64,000 nucleotides of DNA from contig NZ_JMPJ01000025.1 of NCBI RefSeq assembly GCF_000735345.1, positions 1 to 64,000 of the forward strand, in the 5' to 3' direction. The translations under genes were made by a program, and so were the position numbers. This DNA is from Ewingella americana ATCC 33852. Lineage in GTDB: Bacteria > Pseudomonadota > Gammaproteobacteria > Enterobacterales > Enterobacteriaceae. Positions 26,974-33,797 of this stretch are shown here, one piece after another. Each line of letters begins with the position of its first letter. The first letter of the stretch is position 1. A model generated the notes under the pieces. That model ran no database searches. It was not told the origin of the DNA and was given only the letters and a program-made list of their open reading frames with translations.

Positions 26974-27714
26974 TTAATGCACCATTTTCTGCATTTCGGC
27001 GCTGAGCTTAATTAGCTCGGCATTCAGCGGCACCAGTTGCTGCTGAATGGCATTGTATTTGTCGAGGGTGGCCTGTTTATCAAATTGCAGGCGATTGCCC
27101 GAAATAGTGACATTTTTGCCCTGCGCCTTGATGAAATCAGCTTTGGCGACCACCAGAGTCAGCACCTTAGGCAGCAAAGTGAAAGCCTGCTCGGCAACGG
27201 CGCTAGGCTGCACCACCACTTTCTCGTAAGCTTGGTCATACACCTTTTTCAAATCATCCGGCTGTTTCAGCGCGGCGTGGCGGGTGTCCGCCTGTTTGCG
27301 CAGCACCACCAATTTCTCCCGCCAGTTTTTGCTGCTTTCAGCCATTTTTTGCAGCTCATCGCGTTTCTCCAGCAGCTTGTCCACCGTCACGGTTTCATTC
27401 AGGCTGGCAAACACCGGCCCCAGCGATCCGTTCATTTCTTCATTCATCTGGCTGTGGAAATCAGTGATCAGTCCATAGTCATCGCTGTACTTGCCGAAAT
27501 CCTTGCGCTCTTTCTCCGTCAGCTGCGGCACGGCGATGGTTTGCAGGTTGAGAATTCGGGTCTGGAGGAAGTCGATGAAAGCTTTGCGCTGCGCGGGTTC
27601 TTTATCGCCACAGCCGCTAAGGGCCAAGATCAGAGCCAACATAATGAAGGGCAGCAGCAGAAAGCGCAGGGCGTTGTCCTGACGAGATGCCAGAGGGAGA
27701 GATGACGTGTGCAT
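26974..27714 (-). CDS. yiaF: DUF3053 lipoprotein (YiaF-like)
   Basis: A 246-residue lipoprotein. The signal region (RFLLLPFIMLALILALSGC) ends in lipobox LSGC and the mature N-terminus GDKEPAQRKAFIDFLQ matches E. coli YiaF (DUF3053). The rest is helical and charged (ALKQPDDLKKVYDQAYEKVV). The ATG at 27714 has AAGGAAG upstream; an ATG nine codons earlier is the alternative. The residue after the lipid Cys is Gly, so outer-membrane sorting is expected. The function of the family is unknown. Confidence 0.82.
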   Translation of the reverse strand: MHTSSLPLASRQDNALRFLLLPFIMLALILALSGCGDKEPAQRKAFIDFLQTRILNLQTIAVPQLTEKERKDFGKYSDDYGLITDFHSQMNEEMNGSLGPVFASLNETVTVDKLLEKRDELQKMAESSKNWREKLVVLRKQADTRHAALKQPDDLKKVYDQAYEKVVVQPSAVAEQAFTLLPKVLTLVVAKADFIKAQGKNVTISGNRLQFDKQATLDKYNAIQQQLVPLNAELIKLSAEMQKMVH

Positions 27715-27862
27715 TGAAATTTTCTTCCTTATTTGAAACATTCCAACCTACAAACATAGACTATAACTTCTGCAACGCGTATTGCGTTGTGCATTCCTGC
27801 CAGTGGGGAAAGGGTTTGAATGCCTCCCTCGGCGGGATAACGCGATGATCAACAGGGAAACT

Positions 27863-28960
27863 ATGATCCGACGTAAAAGTAAGTACTGGCTTTCACTCAC
27901 GGCCTTGCTGGTTCTGGCGGGCTGTAGCACCAAGAAGCCCTCGGAGACGGCAGTAAGCCGCCCGGCGGACACCAAAGCGCAGATAGTTCGATTGATGCCA
28001 TCCAGCGTGCCAGACCGGCAGGGCTGGGCGACGGATATCACGGCGGCTTTTAGTGCGCAGAACATTGCGCCAACCACCGAGAACATCTGCTCGGTGCTGG
28101 CGGTGGCGCAGCAAGAGTCGAATTTTAGCGTCGATGCGCCGGTGCCGGGGCTGGGAAAAATTGCGTGGAAAGAGATAGATAGGCGCGCTGACGCGGTGCA
28201 TGTGCCCAATTTTCTGGTCCACACCGCGCTGCTGATTAAGTCGCCAAATGGCAAATCCTACAGCGAGCGGCTGGATAAAGTGCGCAGCGAGAAAGAGCTG
28301 AGCGCGATTTTCGATGATTTCATCAGCATGGTGCCGATGGGACAGAAGCTGTTTGGCAATCTCAATCCGGTACACACCGGAGGGCCAATGCAGGTGAGCA
28401 TTGCCTTTGCCGAAGCCCACGCCAAGGGCTATCCGTACCCAATCGACGGGACCATTCGCCACGAGGTGTTTAGCCGCCGTGGCGGGATCTACTTCGGCAC
28501 GCTGCACCTGTTGGGCTATCCGGCCAACTACAGCCAGATGCTCTATCGCTTCGCGGACTTCAACGCCGGTTGGTACGCCAGCCGCAATGCAGCCTTCCAG
28601 AGCGCGGTGAGCCGCACGTCCGGCATTCCGCTGGCGCTCGACGGCGATGTGATCAATTACGGCACCGACAAACCCGGTTCTACCGAGCTTGCCGTGCGTG
28701 TACTTGGCAAACGGCTGGGAATGAGTAATTCTGCTATTCGCCGCGCCTTGGAGAAGGGCGACTTGCCGGAGTTTGAGCAGACCTCCCTCTATAAGCAGGT
28801 GTTCGCGCTGGCCGATAAAACAGTGGGTAAGCGCTTACCTCGCGAGATGCTGCCGGGTATTCAGCTAGAAAGCCCGAAAATTACCCGTAAGCTCACCACG
28901 GCGTGGTTTGCCAAACGGGTCGATGAGCGTCGGCAGAAATGCGTCGCCAGCGCAGGCTAA
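27863..28960 (+). CDS. yaiW: DUF1615 lipoprotein (YaiW-like)
   Basis: A 365-residue lipoprotein with a lipobox (LLVLAGC) and a body characteristic of DUF1615: VAQQESNFSVDAPVPGLGKI, then GGPMQVSIAFAEAH and RRGGIYFGTLHLLGYP. E. coli YaiW is a surface-exposed outer-membrane lipoprotein that helps uptake of the peptide Bac7. The GPMQVS stretch near a catalytic-looking QES motif recalls lysozyme-like transglycosylases, but activity is not established. The ATG at 27863 has AGGG at good spacing. The gene appears monocistronic, divergent from the YiaF-like gene. Confidence 0.85.
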   Translation: MIRRKSKYWLSLTALLVLAGCSTKKPSETAVSRPADTKAQIVRLMPSSVPDRQGWATDITAAFSAQNIAPTTENICSVLAVAQQESNFSVDAPVPGLGKIAWKEIDRRADAVHVPNFLVHTALLIKSPNGKSYSERLDKVRSEKELSAIFDDFISMVPMGQKLFGNLNPVHTGGPMQVSIAFAEAHAKGYPYPIDGTIRHEVFSRRGGIYFGTLHLLGYPANYSQMLYRFADFNAGWYASRNAAFQSAVSRTSGIPLALDGDVINYGTDKPGSTELAVRVLGKRLGMSNSAIRRALEKGDLPEFEQTSLYKQVFALADKTVGKRLPREMLPGIQLESPKITRKLTTAWFAKRVDERRQKCVASAG

Positions 28961-29070
28961 AACAATAATTTTATTCGGCTGGTTTTGTGATAACGCAGTG
29001 CGATAGGTCCATGGGCGCCTGCATAATGATCGTGTTGGTTTGAACCTCAATCCTTAATCGAGAATTTTAC

Positions 29071-29796
29071 ATGAAGAATGTCGCCGCCCTGACGTTATCC
29101 ACGCTGTTCCTTTATGGATGTGATACGCAAGCCAGCCCTGAGCCGGTAAACCCGATTTTTGCCAGCTACTCCAATATTTTTGGCTTCGAGCCGATTCGCG
29201 GCAAAGTTAAAAGCTTCCTGCAACAGCAGCATGACGAGCAGGGCAAAGTCAGTTCGCTGTTTCAGGGGGCGCTAACGGCGGCGGGCTGTTTTACCGAGCT
29301 GAAAGTGGTGGCTCCGCTGATGGGGCTGGATGTGGATCTGCTCAAAGAGGGCGACTTTCTGGTCAATCGGGGCGACAAGCAGAAGCGTTATGCATTAAAA
29401 GACAACTGCTTACCTGAGAGAAATCTTGCTGACGACACGCGCTATGAAAGCAATGATAAAGGCTTTGTCACTGCCGCTATCAATGAGAAAGACGCCGGGA
29501 AAAACAGTTATTTTGAGTATGACGCCTCGGGATTCCCGTCGAAAATTTCCCAACCGACGCCCACCGGGCCTTTTGTCGCCATCATTAAAGCGACCGAATC
29601 CGAAGAGAAAAAACGCAATAACACCATCGAAACTCGAGTCAAAGATGTGCTGCTCGGCGAGGTCATTACGCGCTGCGAGTACGATGACCATTTCAACGCA
29701 ACTGACTGTAAGATAACCAGTAAGGCGGCCGAGAAGGACAAGCCTTTGCCGAAAAGACTCGATGACCCCGAGAGCACAAAAATAGAGTATTACTAA
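29071..29796 (+). CDS. ynfC: YnfC-like lipoprotein
   Basis: A 241-residue lipoprotein with signal peptide and lipobox LYGC. The mature protein aligns in pattern with E. coli YnfC: FASYSNIFGFEPIRGKVKSF matches the YnfC segment of the same layout, followed by paired Cys (AAGCFTEL, KDNCLPE) and CEYDDHFNATDCK near the end, finishing in IEYY. It is somewhat longer than YnfC. The function is unknown. It is probably monocistronic. Confidence 0.8.
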   Translation: MKNVAALTLSTLFLYGCDTQASPEPVNPIFASYSNIFGFEPIRGKVKSFLQQQHDEQGKVSSLFQGALTAAGCFTELKVVAPLMGLDVDLLKEGDFLVNRGDKQKRYALKDNCLPERNLADDTRYESNDKGFVTAAINEKDAGKNSYFEYDASGFPSKISQPTPTGPFVAIIKATESEEKKRNNTIETRVKDVLLGEVITRCEYDDHFNATDCKITSKAAEKDKPLPKRLDDPESTKIEYY

Positions 29797-29926
29797 AAAT
29801 ACCAGAGGCTGAGATAAGGTAAAGCGCGGGTGAAAACGCTTGATTTATTTTTGGCAATTAGCCGTCTGGCGGTATATATCGCTGAAGAATAAAAAGCAGC
29901 TAAATAAAGTTAATCTGAAATAAAGC

Positions 29927-29956
29927 TTGCGTCTAAAAGTTATCTATGTGTAAATA
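29927..29956 (+). promoter_or_regulatory. Promoter of the cold-shock gene
   Basis: TTGCGT (29927-29932) and TAAATA (29951-29956) are spaced by 18 bp and would start transcription near 29963, where the cspA-like leader begins. Assigned from spacing and from the position of the leader. Confidence 0.5.
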
Positions 29957-29962
29957 GCGTCA

Positions 29963-30147
29963 ACGGTTTGTCGTTAAGACCTATTTATGTAAGACATTTT
30001 AGTAAAGCAGTTCCTAGTTCAAGTGATATAGCAAATCTCTTCTCCGACGAATTTTCTTCTCTAGTGCCCCCATAAGTAACTCATAATAAAAACAGACCCT
30101 CATTGCCCTATGGCATCTAAAAAATAAAATTCAAGAAGGTATTTCTT
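29963..30147 (+). ncRNA. cspA-type 5' leader (thermosensor and cold box)
   Basis: A leader of about 185 nt precedes the cold-shock gene. Its start, ACGGTTTGTCGTTAAGACC, closely matches the E. coli cspA cold box ACGGTTTGACGTACAGACC. The middle contains AAAGCAGTTCCTAGTTCAAG and TAGTGCCCCCAT, which parallel further cspA leader elements. In cspA this RNA refolds at low temperature to expose the start region. Confidence 0.75.
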
Positions 30148-30360
30148 ATGTCTAATAAAATGACTGGTTTAGTAAAATGGTTTGACGCTGGTAAAGGTTT
30201 TGGTTTTATCAGCCCTGCAGACGGTAGCAAAGACGTGTTCGTTCACTTCTCTGCAATCCAGAGCAACGATTTCAAAACCCTGGATGAAGGCCAAAACGTT
30301 GAATTTACCATTGAAAATGGTATGAAAGGCCCTTCAGCTGGCAACGTAGTCGTACTGTAA
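30148..30360 (+). CDS. Cold-shock protein of the CspA family
   Basis: A 70-residue single OB-fold nucleic-acid chaperone with both RNA-binding motifs, KGFGFISP (RNP1) and DVFVHFSAI (RNP2), and the family start [12 protein letters not shown]. It melts RNA structure and keeps transcription and translation running in the cold. The long cspA-like leader shows that it is a cold-inducible member, not a constitutive one such as CspE. AAGGT precedes the ATG and a perfect hairpin lies 97 bp after the stop. The exact Csp letter cannot be assigned. Confidence 0.93.
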   Translation: MSNKMTGLVKWFDAGKGFGFISPADGSKDVFVHFSAIQSNDFKTLDEGQNVEFTIENGMKGPSAGNVVVL

Positions 30361-30456
30361 CAATCGTCTGTCATAATGGTTTTAACCTGCAATAGCGATG
30401 ATGGGCCAGACCCGGAGCAGACAGGAAAATAATTAAGACAGCGTTACAACGATACA

Positions 30457-30486
30457 AATAAACCTCGATGAAAATCGAGGTTTATT
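30457..30486 (+). terminator. Terminator of the cold-shock gene
   Basis: AATAAACCTCGAT (30457-30469) pairs perfectly with ATCGAGGTTTATT (30474-30486) across a GAAA tetraloop, a stable 13-bp stem. The end of the stem supplies the U-rich tail. Confidence 0.75.
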
Positions 30487-30803
30487 GCTCTCTGGAGCAG
30501 AGTGAAAAAATTAAAATTATTATTTACTGTTCATTCAATAAAAGTAACGTTTACCAAAAGAAAAGACGATTTACGAATTATCCTAACGACGCGCTATTTT
30601 TTAAATAAATTGGGTTTCTAGGAAATTGCCGGAAATAGGCAAAGTCGATTTTTCTGTTGTGAAACAGTTTTGCTCAGACTGCGCAATGTTGGAGTGTTCG
30701 ATGGACGCTTGCGCCACAATATGACGGCCGGGAAAGTAACCGGCACTCAATTTCACTCACGTTCTTGCCGCCTTCTTGGCGTTCGACTCTTAGGTGAAAT
30801 CAC

Positions 30804-30828
30804 AACCGCACATGGATGCGGTTTTTTT
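30804..30828 (+). terminator. Intrinsic terminator of an unassigned plus-strand transcript
   Basis: AACCGCA (30804-30810) pairs with TGCGGTT (30817-30823), followed directly by seven T. No protein gene ends here, so it may end a small RNA whose body lies in about 30660-30828. Confidence 0.7.
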
Positions 30829-30871
30829 GTGCCTGAAAATCGATGCTGGCCTTGGTTTGGGCAAAAAACAG

Positions 30872-30898
30872 ATAAAAAAAAGCCCGCACGAAGCGGGC
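30872..30898 (-). terminator. Intrinsic terminator on the minus strand
   Basis: GCCCGC (30882-30887) pairs with GCGGGC (30893-30898). On the minus strand the loop is TTCGT and the stem is followed by a run of eight T. It lies about 170 nt downstream of the 28-residue peptide gene. Confidence 0.8.
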
Positions 30899-31066
30899 AA
30901 AATAACAGGGTTCTACAGGGGTTTTCTACACAGGGACATCACACAACATCTTGATGGCTCTAAGGTATCAAACGCTCTGTATGGTTTTGTCATCGCTCGG
31001 TAAGGTTAGGGCAGGAGTTGTAAAATCCAGCGTTACTCGAACGATTAACGCGATGCGTGAGACGAA

Positions 31067-31153
31067 CTACAGCAATTCCATCAGCATGGCCATCACATAA
31101 CCTATTGCCATCGAACCGCCAGCCATCGTCAGCCAGAATACTGTTGCTTTCAT
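31067..31153 (-). CDS. 28-residue membrane peptide
   Basis: The ATG at 31153 is preceded by a near-perfect ribosome binding site, GGAGGGAGTT. The 28-codon product begins MKATVFWLTMAGGSMAIGYV and continues with eight more hydrophobic or acidic residues to MELL. It would form one membrane helix with a GG/G-xxx-G-like face and a short charged end. It has a structured leader upstream (31170-31223) and a strong terminator downstream (30872-30898), so it looks like a complete small gene. It does not match small proteins I know, such as YnhF, MgtS or CydX. Confidence 0.65.
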   Translation of the reverse strand: MKATVFWLTMAGGSMAIGYVMAMLMELL

Positions 31154-31169
31154 AACTCCCTCCATGAGA

Positions 31170-31223
31170 CGGGGAAAGTGGCCCCGGTGTCTATCGAGCT
31201 TTGGCGTGGTACCCGTGCCAAAG
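31170..31223 (-). promoter_or_regulatory. Two-hairpin leader of the small membrane peptide gene
   Basis: CTTTGGC (31199-31205) pairs with GCCAAAG (31217-31223), and CGGGG (31170-31174) pairs with CCCCG (31182-31186). The second hairpin ends 16 bases before the start codon and close to the ribosome binding site, so folding could affect translation. No known riboswitch class was recognised. Confidence 0.45.
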
Positions 31224-31367
31224 TCCTACTGAACTCGCGAATTAATATTCATTTCGCAAATTCATGATAGCAAACCCATACAAAAAGCGGATGAATAGAC
31301 GGCATTTCTTTGACCTGCCCCGTGCTTTTGCTGGCTGAGGGGCGTTGTCGCCGAATTCAGAAAGGGA

Positions 31368-31568
31368 TTAATTCAGGTAATCAGTCTGTGCTGACAGCTT
31401 GTTGTAAGCGCTTGCTTCAACTGTCGTGCAGTGCGGGCGGCCGCCTTCTTTAGCTTTGCGGCTGAGTTCGGAAGCAACATCTTTCGCGTTTGTTGGCTGT
31501 GCCGCGGCGAGATTGAAACTCAGGGTGCCGATAAACAGGGAGATGATAATCAGGGTGATGCGGTTCAT
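31368..31568 (-). CDS. Small secreted protein of unknown function
   Basis: A 66-residue protein with a clear signal peptide (ITLIIISLFIGTLSFNLAAA, cleavage after Ala about residue 23). The mature part is about 43 residues, charged, with one Cys (GGRPHCTTVEASAYNK). It is therefore periplasmic or secreted. The start ATG follows GGACAGCTTTAC, with only GGA as a ribosome binding site. No family was recognised. It lies between yhjX and the small membrane peptide, all on the minus strand, but the terminator after yhjX separates the transcripts. Confidence 0.65.
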   Translation of the reverse strand: MNRITLIIISLFIGTLSFNLAAAQPTNAKDVASELSRKAKEGGRPHCTTVEASAYNKLSAQTDYLN

Positions 31569-31640
31569 GTAAAGCTGTCCGGTTAATGCGAGATCCTTAA
31601 AGGTGCAGCCAGCTTCTAGTCATAACAGTTGCAACAATAA

Positions 31641-31668
31641 GAAACGGGAGCGATTTATGCTCCCGTTC
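31641..31668 (-). terminator. Terminator of yhjX
   Basis: AACGGGAGC (31643-31651) pairs with GCTCCCGTT (31659-31667). On the minus strand TTCTTATTG follows. It lies about 30 bp after the yhjX stop. Confidence 0.75.
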
Positions 31669-31696
31669 ATCATTTTAACTGCATGTAAGAACTGTG

Positions 31697-32935
31697 CTAC
31701 ACGTGCTGGAGCGCATTATGCCCTTGTTCGGCTTTGTTCGGAAGGCGAATTGTGGCAGAAAGCACCAAAGAGAGCACTAAAAGTACAGCGATGAAGCTGA
31801 AGGTTACCAAGAAGCCGCCGAACAGGGAGGCGATGAGTGAACCCATGACGCTGCCGATGCCGAAGCCGAGGTACAGCAAACCGTAGTTTTTGGTCAGGTT
31901 GTTCAGCCCGAAGAAGTCACTCACCAGCGATGGGTAGACGGTGATGGTGCCGCCGAAGCTGAAGGCCACGCAGGCTACGGAGATAAAGAACAGCGTTTCA
32001 TTCATGTTGGAGAACAGCAGGATGCTCATGCCCACCAGTGAGATGACCTGTGCCATGGAAATCACTCGAATGCGCGCCATCTTGTCTGACAAGACGCCAA
32101 GGATCAGGCGGCCGCTGAGGTTCGCAATAGCAATTACGGTCACGGCGTTGGCGGCGGTGGCCGCGTTGAGATGCACCAGACCTTCGCCGATATCTTTCGC
32201 TACGCCGATAACGTACAGGCCGCTCATGCAAGAAGTGAGGAACATCATCGCCAGCATCCAGTATTGAGGCATGCGCACGGCTTCTGGCAGCGTGAAGTCG
32301 CGGCTGCTGGTCAGGTTGTCTTCATTACAGTTGATGGTCTGAGGCGCCTGCTTAGGCGCGTCTGTCATCATCAGGCCGCCGATGATTATCATGCTCATCG
32401 CCAGCAGTCCCCAGATAATAAAGGTGCTTTCCAGTGAATAAATGCTGAGTAGGTGGCCGCAGATGAATTTGAAACCTAGGCTGCCGAGGCCGTAAGCGCC
32501 GATGGCACAGGCTGAAATCACCCCTTTACGCTCCGGGAACCACTTCACGCAGTTCGACAGGGTCATCAGATAGCCCGCGCCGTCCGCCAGCCCGACCAAC
32601 ACACCCGCGCTGAGATACAGCATGATCAGGTTATTGGACTGGGAGGTGAGTGCGAAACCAATCGCCATCACCACGCCTGCCGCCATGGTGACTTTCTTCA
32701 CGCCGAACTTATCTTGCAGCTTGCCCGCGACAGAAGAAGCAATCGCCAGACCAAGGCTTAATAGGCCGAAGGAGAAAGCCACGCGGCTGATAGGTTCATC
32801 CAGTTTTTGCGAAAGCTGCCCGTTAAACAAACTCCACGTATAAACAGAGCCAAGAGCAAATTGGGTAATGATGGTGCCGAACAGCGTTAGCCAGCGTGTG
32901 CGGTTGTCGTTCTGCATTCCAGATTTGTCACTCAT
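31697..32935 (-). CDS. yhjX: OFA-family MFS transporter YhjX (pyruvate-inducible)
   Basis: A 412-residue, 12-helix major facilitator close to E. coli YhjX (402). Segments such as RTRWLTLFGTIITQFALGSV, GLADGAGYLMTLSNCVKWFP and YLGFGIGSVMGSLIASLFGG are near identical. In E. coli the gene is switched on by pyruvate through the YpdA/YpdB system and is the main YpdB target; the transported substrate is not settled. GGGAG precedes the ATG at 32935. A site matching the YpdB motif with exact spacing lies about 80-110 bp upstream, so the same control is expected. Confidence 0.93.
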   Translation of the reverse strand: MSDKSGMQNDNRTRWLTLFGTIITQFALGSVYTWSLFNGQLSQKLDEPISRVAFSFGLLSLGLAIASSVAGKLQDKFGVKKVTMAAGVVMAIGFALTSQSNNLIMLYLSAGVLVGLADGAGYLMTLSNCVKWFPERKGVISACAIGAYGLGSLGFKFICGHLLSIYSLESTFIIWGLLAMSMIIIGGLMMTDAPKQAPQTINCNEDNLTSSRDFTLPEAVRMPQYWMLAMMFLTSCMSGLYVIGVAKDIGEGLVHLNAATAANAVTVIAIANLSGRLILGVLSDKMARIRVISMAQVISLVGMSILLFSNMNETLFFISVACVAFSFGGTITVYPSLVSDFFGLNNLTKNYGLLYLGFGIGSVMGSLIASLFGGFLVTFSFIAVLLVLSLVLSATIRLPNKAEQGHNALQHV

Positions 32936-33437
32936 AGTGGGTTCTCCCGAGCGAAATAAAGTCAATTAAACTGTTTGTATGATAAATCTTTCGCCGCCCA
33001 GCGATCGGTTTCAGGCATGAGATGCCTTGGTAGAGGAATGAAATGCACGGAGGAGGGTATGAAACACATTTTTTAGTGGAAATCGGGCAGGAAATTGCGC
33101 TTAAAACGTCTTTCTAGCCCAGTCAGGGCGCGGGTTTTGTTTGATCTGGGTCATGATTTTAGCTTTTATTTTTTCCCTCCTCGAAGCCTGCTCTGCGAAG
33201 AGAGTTTTACACCTGCCTAAGTCACTTCATTTATGTCACTTGATTGAAAGTTGAACAGCTCGGACTGGCTACCGCAGCAGTGTATGAAGCTTTGATTAAA
33301 CATAGATTAAGTAGTTTGGTTTTTCTTATTAACCTGCTTCTTATTAAGATGTCAGGAATTTTTTGAGTTTAAAAGAATACAGGGAATATATGATTTTTTA
33401 TAAATCATTAATCGATTCTAATAGGGATATAAATGTG
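32936..33437. other. Divergent intergenic region yhjX / FKBP operon
   Basis: About 500 bp, AT-rich towards the right. It holds the YpdB-type site (33017-33047) for yhjX and the promoter region of the lipoprotein-FKBP operon. The frame from 33363 upstream of the lipoprotein start lacks a ribosome binding site and is treated as leader. Confidence 0.5.
33017..33047 (-). promoter_or_regulatory. YpdB binding site of yhjX
   Basis: On the minus strand TGCATTTCAT (33047-33038) and GGCATCTCAT (33026-33017) form a direct repeat with exactly 11 bp between them. The E. coli YpdB motif at yhjX is GGCATTTCAT-N11-GGCATTTCAT, so each half has one mismatch. Confidence 0.8.
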
Positions 33438-33797
33438 ATGAATAAAAATAGAGTTCGCGTGTTAATTCTTTTGCCATTTCTTACTTTACTGGGATGCACC
33501 GCGCCGAAATCAGAAATAAAAGGAAAAGTGGCGAGCGCCAATGAGCAATCCTGCATTAATGAATTTAAAGCGCTGAAAAATATTGATCCCGCCTCTTATG
33601 TAATCTATCAGCAACAATTCTCTAAGGTAAACCAAGCTTACGAGGTCTACCGCACCAATAGCTTGAATGTTAACAAGGACTCAAAAGAGATCCTTGGTAT
33701 GCAGTTGAATAATAAGCTTAAGTTGATCTGTGCGCGGGTTAAGGATGCCTCTTTCAAAAACATGGAAAAAAGATCACAGGAAATTAACAGTCTATGA
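33438..33797 (+). CDS. Lipoprotein coupled to the FKBP coiled-coil gene
   Basis: A 119-residue lipoprotein. The signal sequence (VRVLILLPFLTLLGC) ends in lipobox LLGC with Thr next, so outer-membrane sorting is likely. The mature part is helical and charged (FKALKNIDPASYVIYQQQFS, YEVYRTNSLNVNKD) with two further Cys (C53 region and LICARV). The stop overlaps the next start by four bases (ATGA), so both proteins are probably made together and may form a complex. AGGGAT lies upstream of the ATG at 33438. No family was recognised. Confidence 0.7.
   Translation: MNKNRVRVLILLPFLTLLGCTAPKSEIKGKVASANEQSCINEFKALKNIDPASYVIYQQQFSKVNQAYEVYRTNSLNVNKDSKEILGMQLNNKLKLICARVKDASFKNMEKRSQEINSL

Larger units (their letters stand above)
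30361..31066. other. 706-bp gap with several transcript ends and no clear protein gene
   Basis: It contains the csp terminator (30457-30486), a plus-strand terminator with no gene before it (30804-30828), and a minus-strand terminator (30872-30898) that would end the transcript of the small membrane peptide at 31067. A 94-codon frame (30670-30954) runs through both later hairpins and lacks a ribosome binding site. An untranslated RNA may end at 30828. Confidence 0.5.

Noticed and set aside
30670-30954. 94-codon plus-strand frame
   Set aside because: It runs through two intrinsic terminators, has no ribosome binding site and no protein-like composition.
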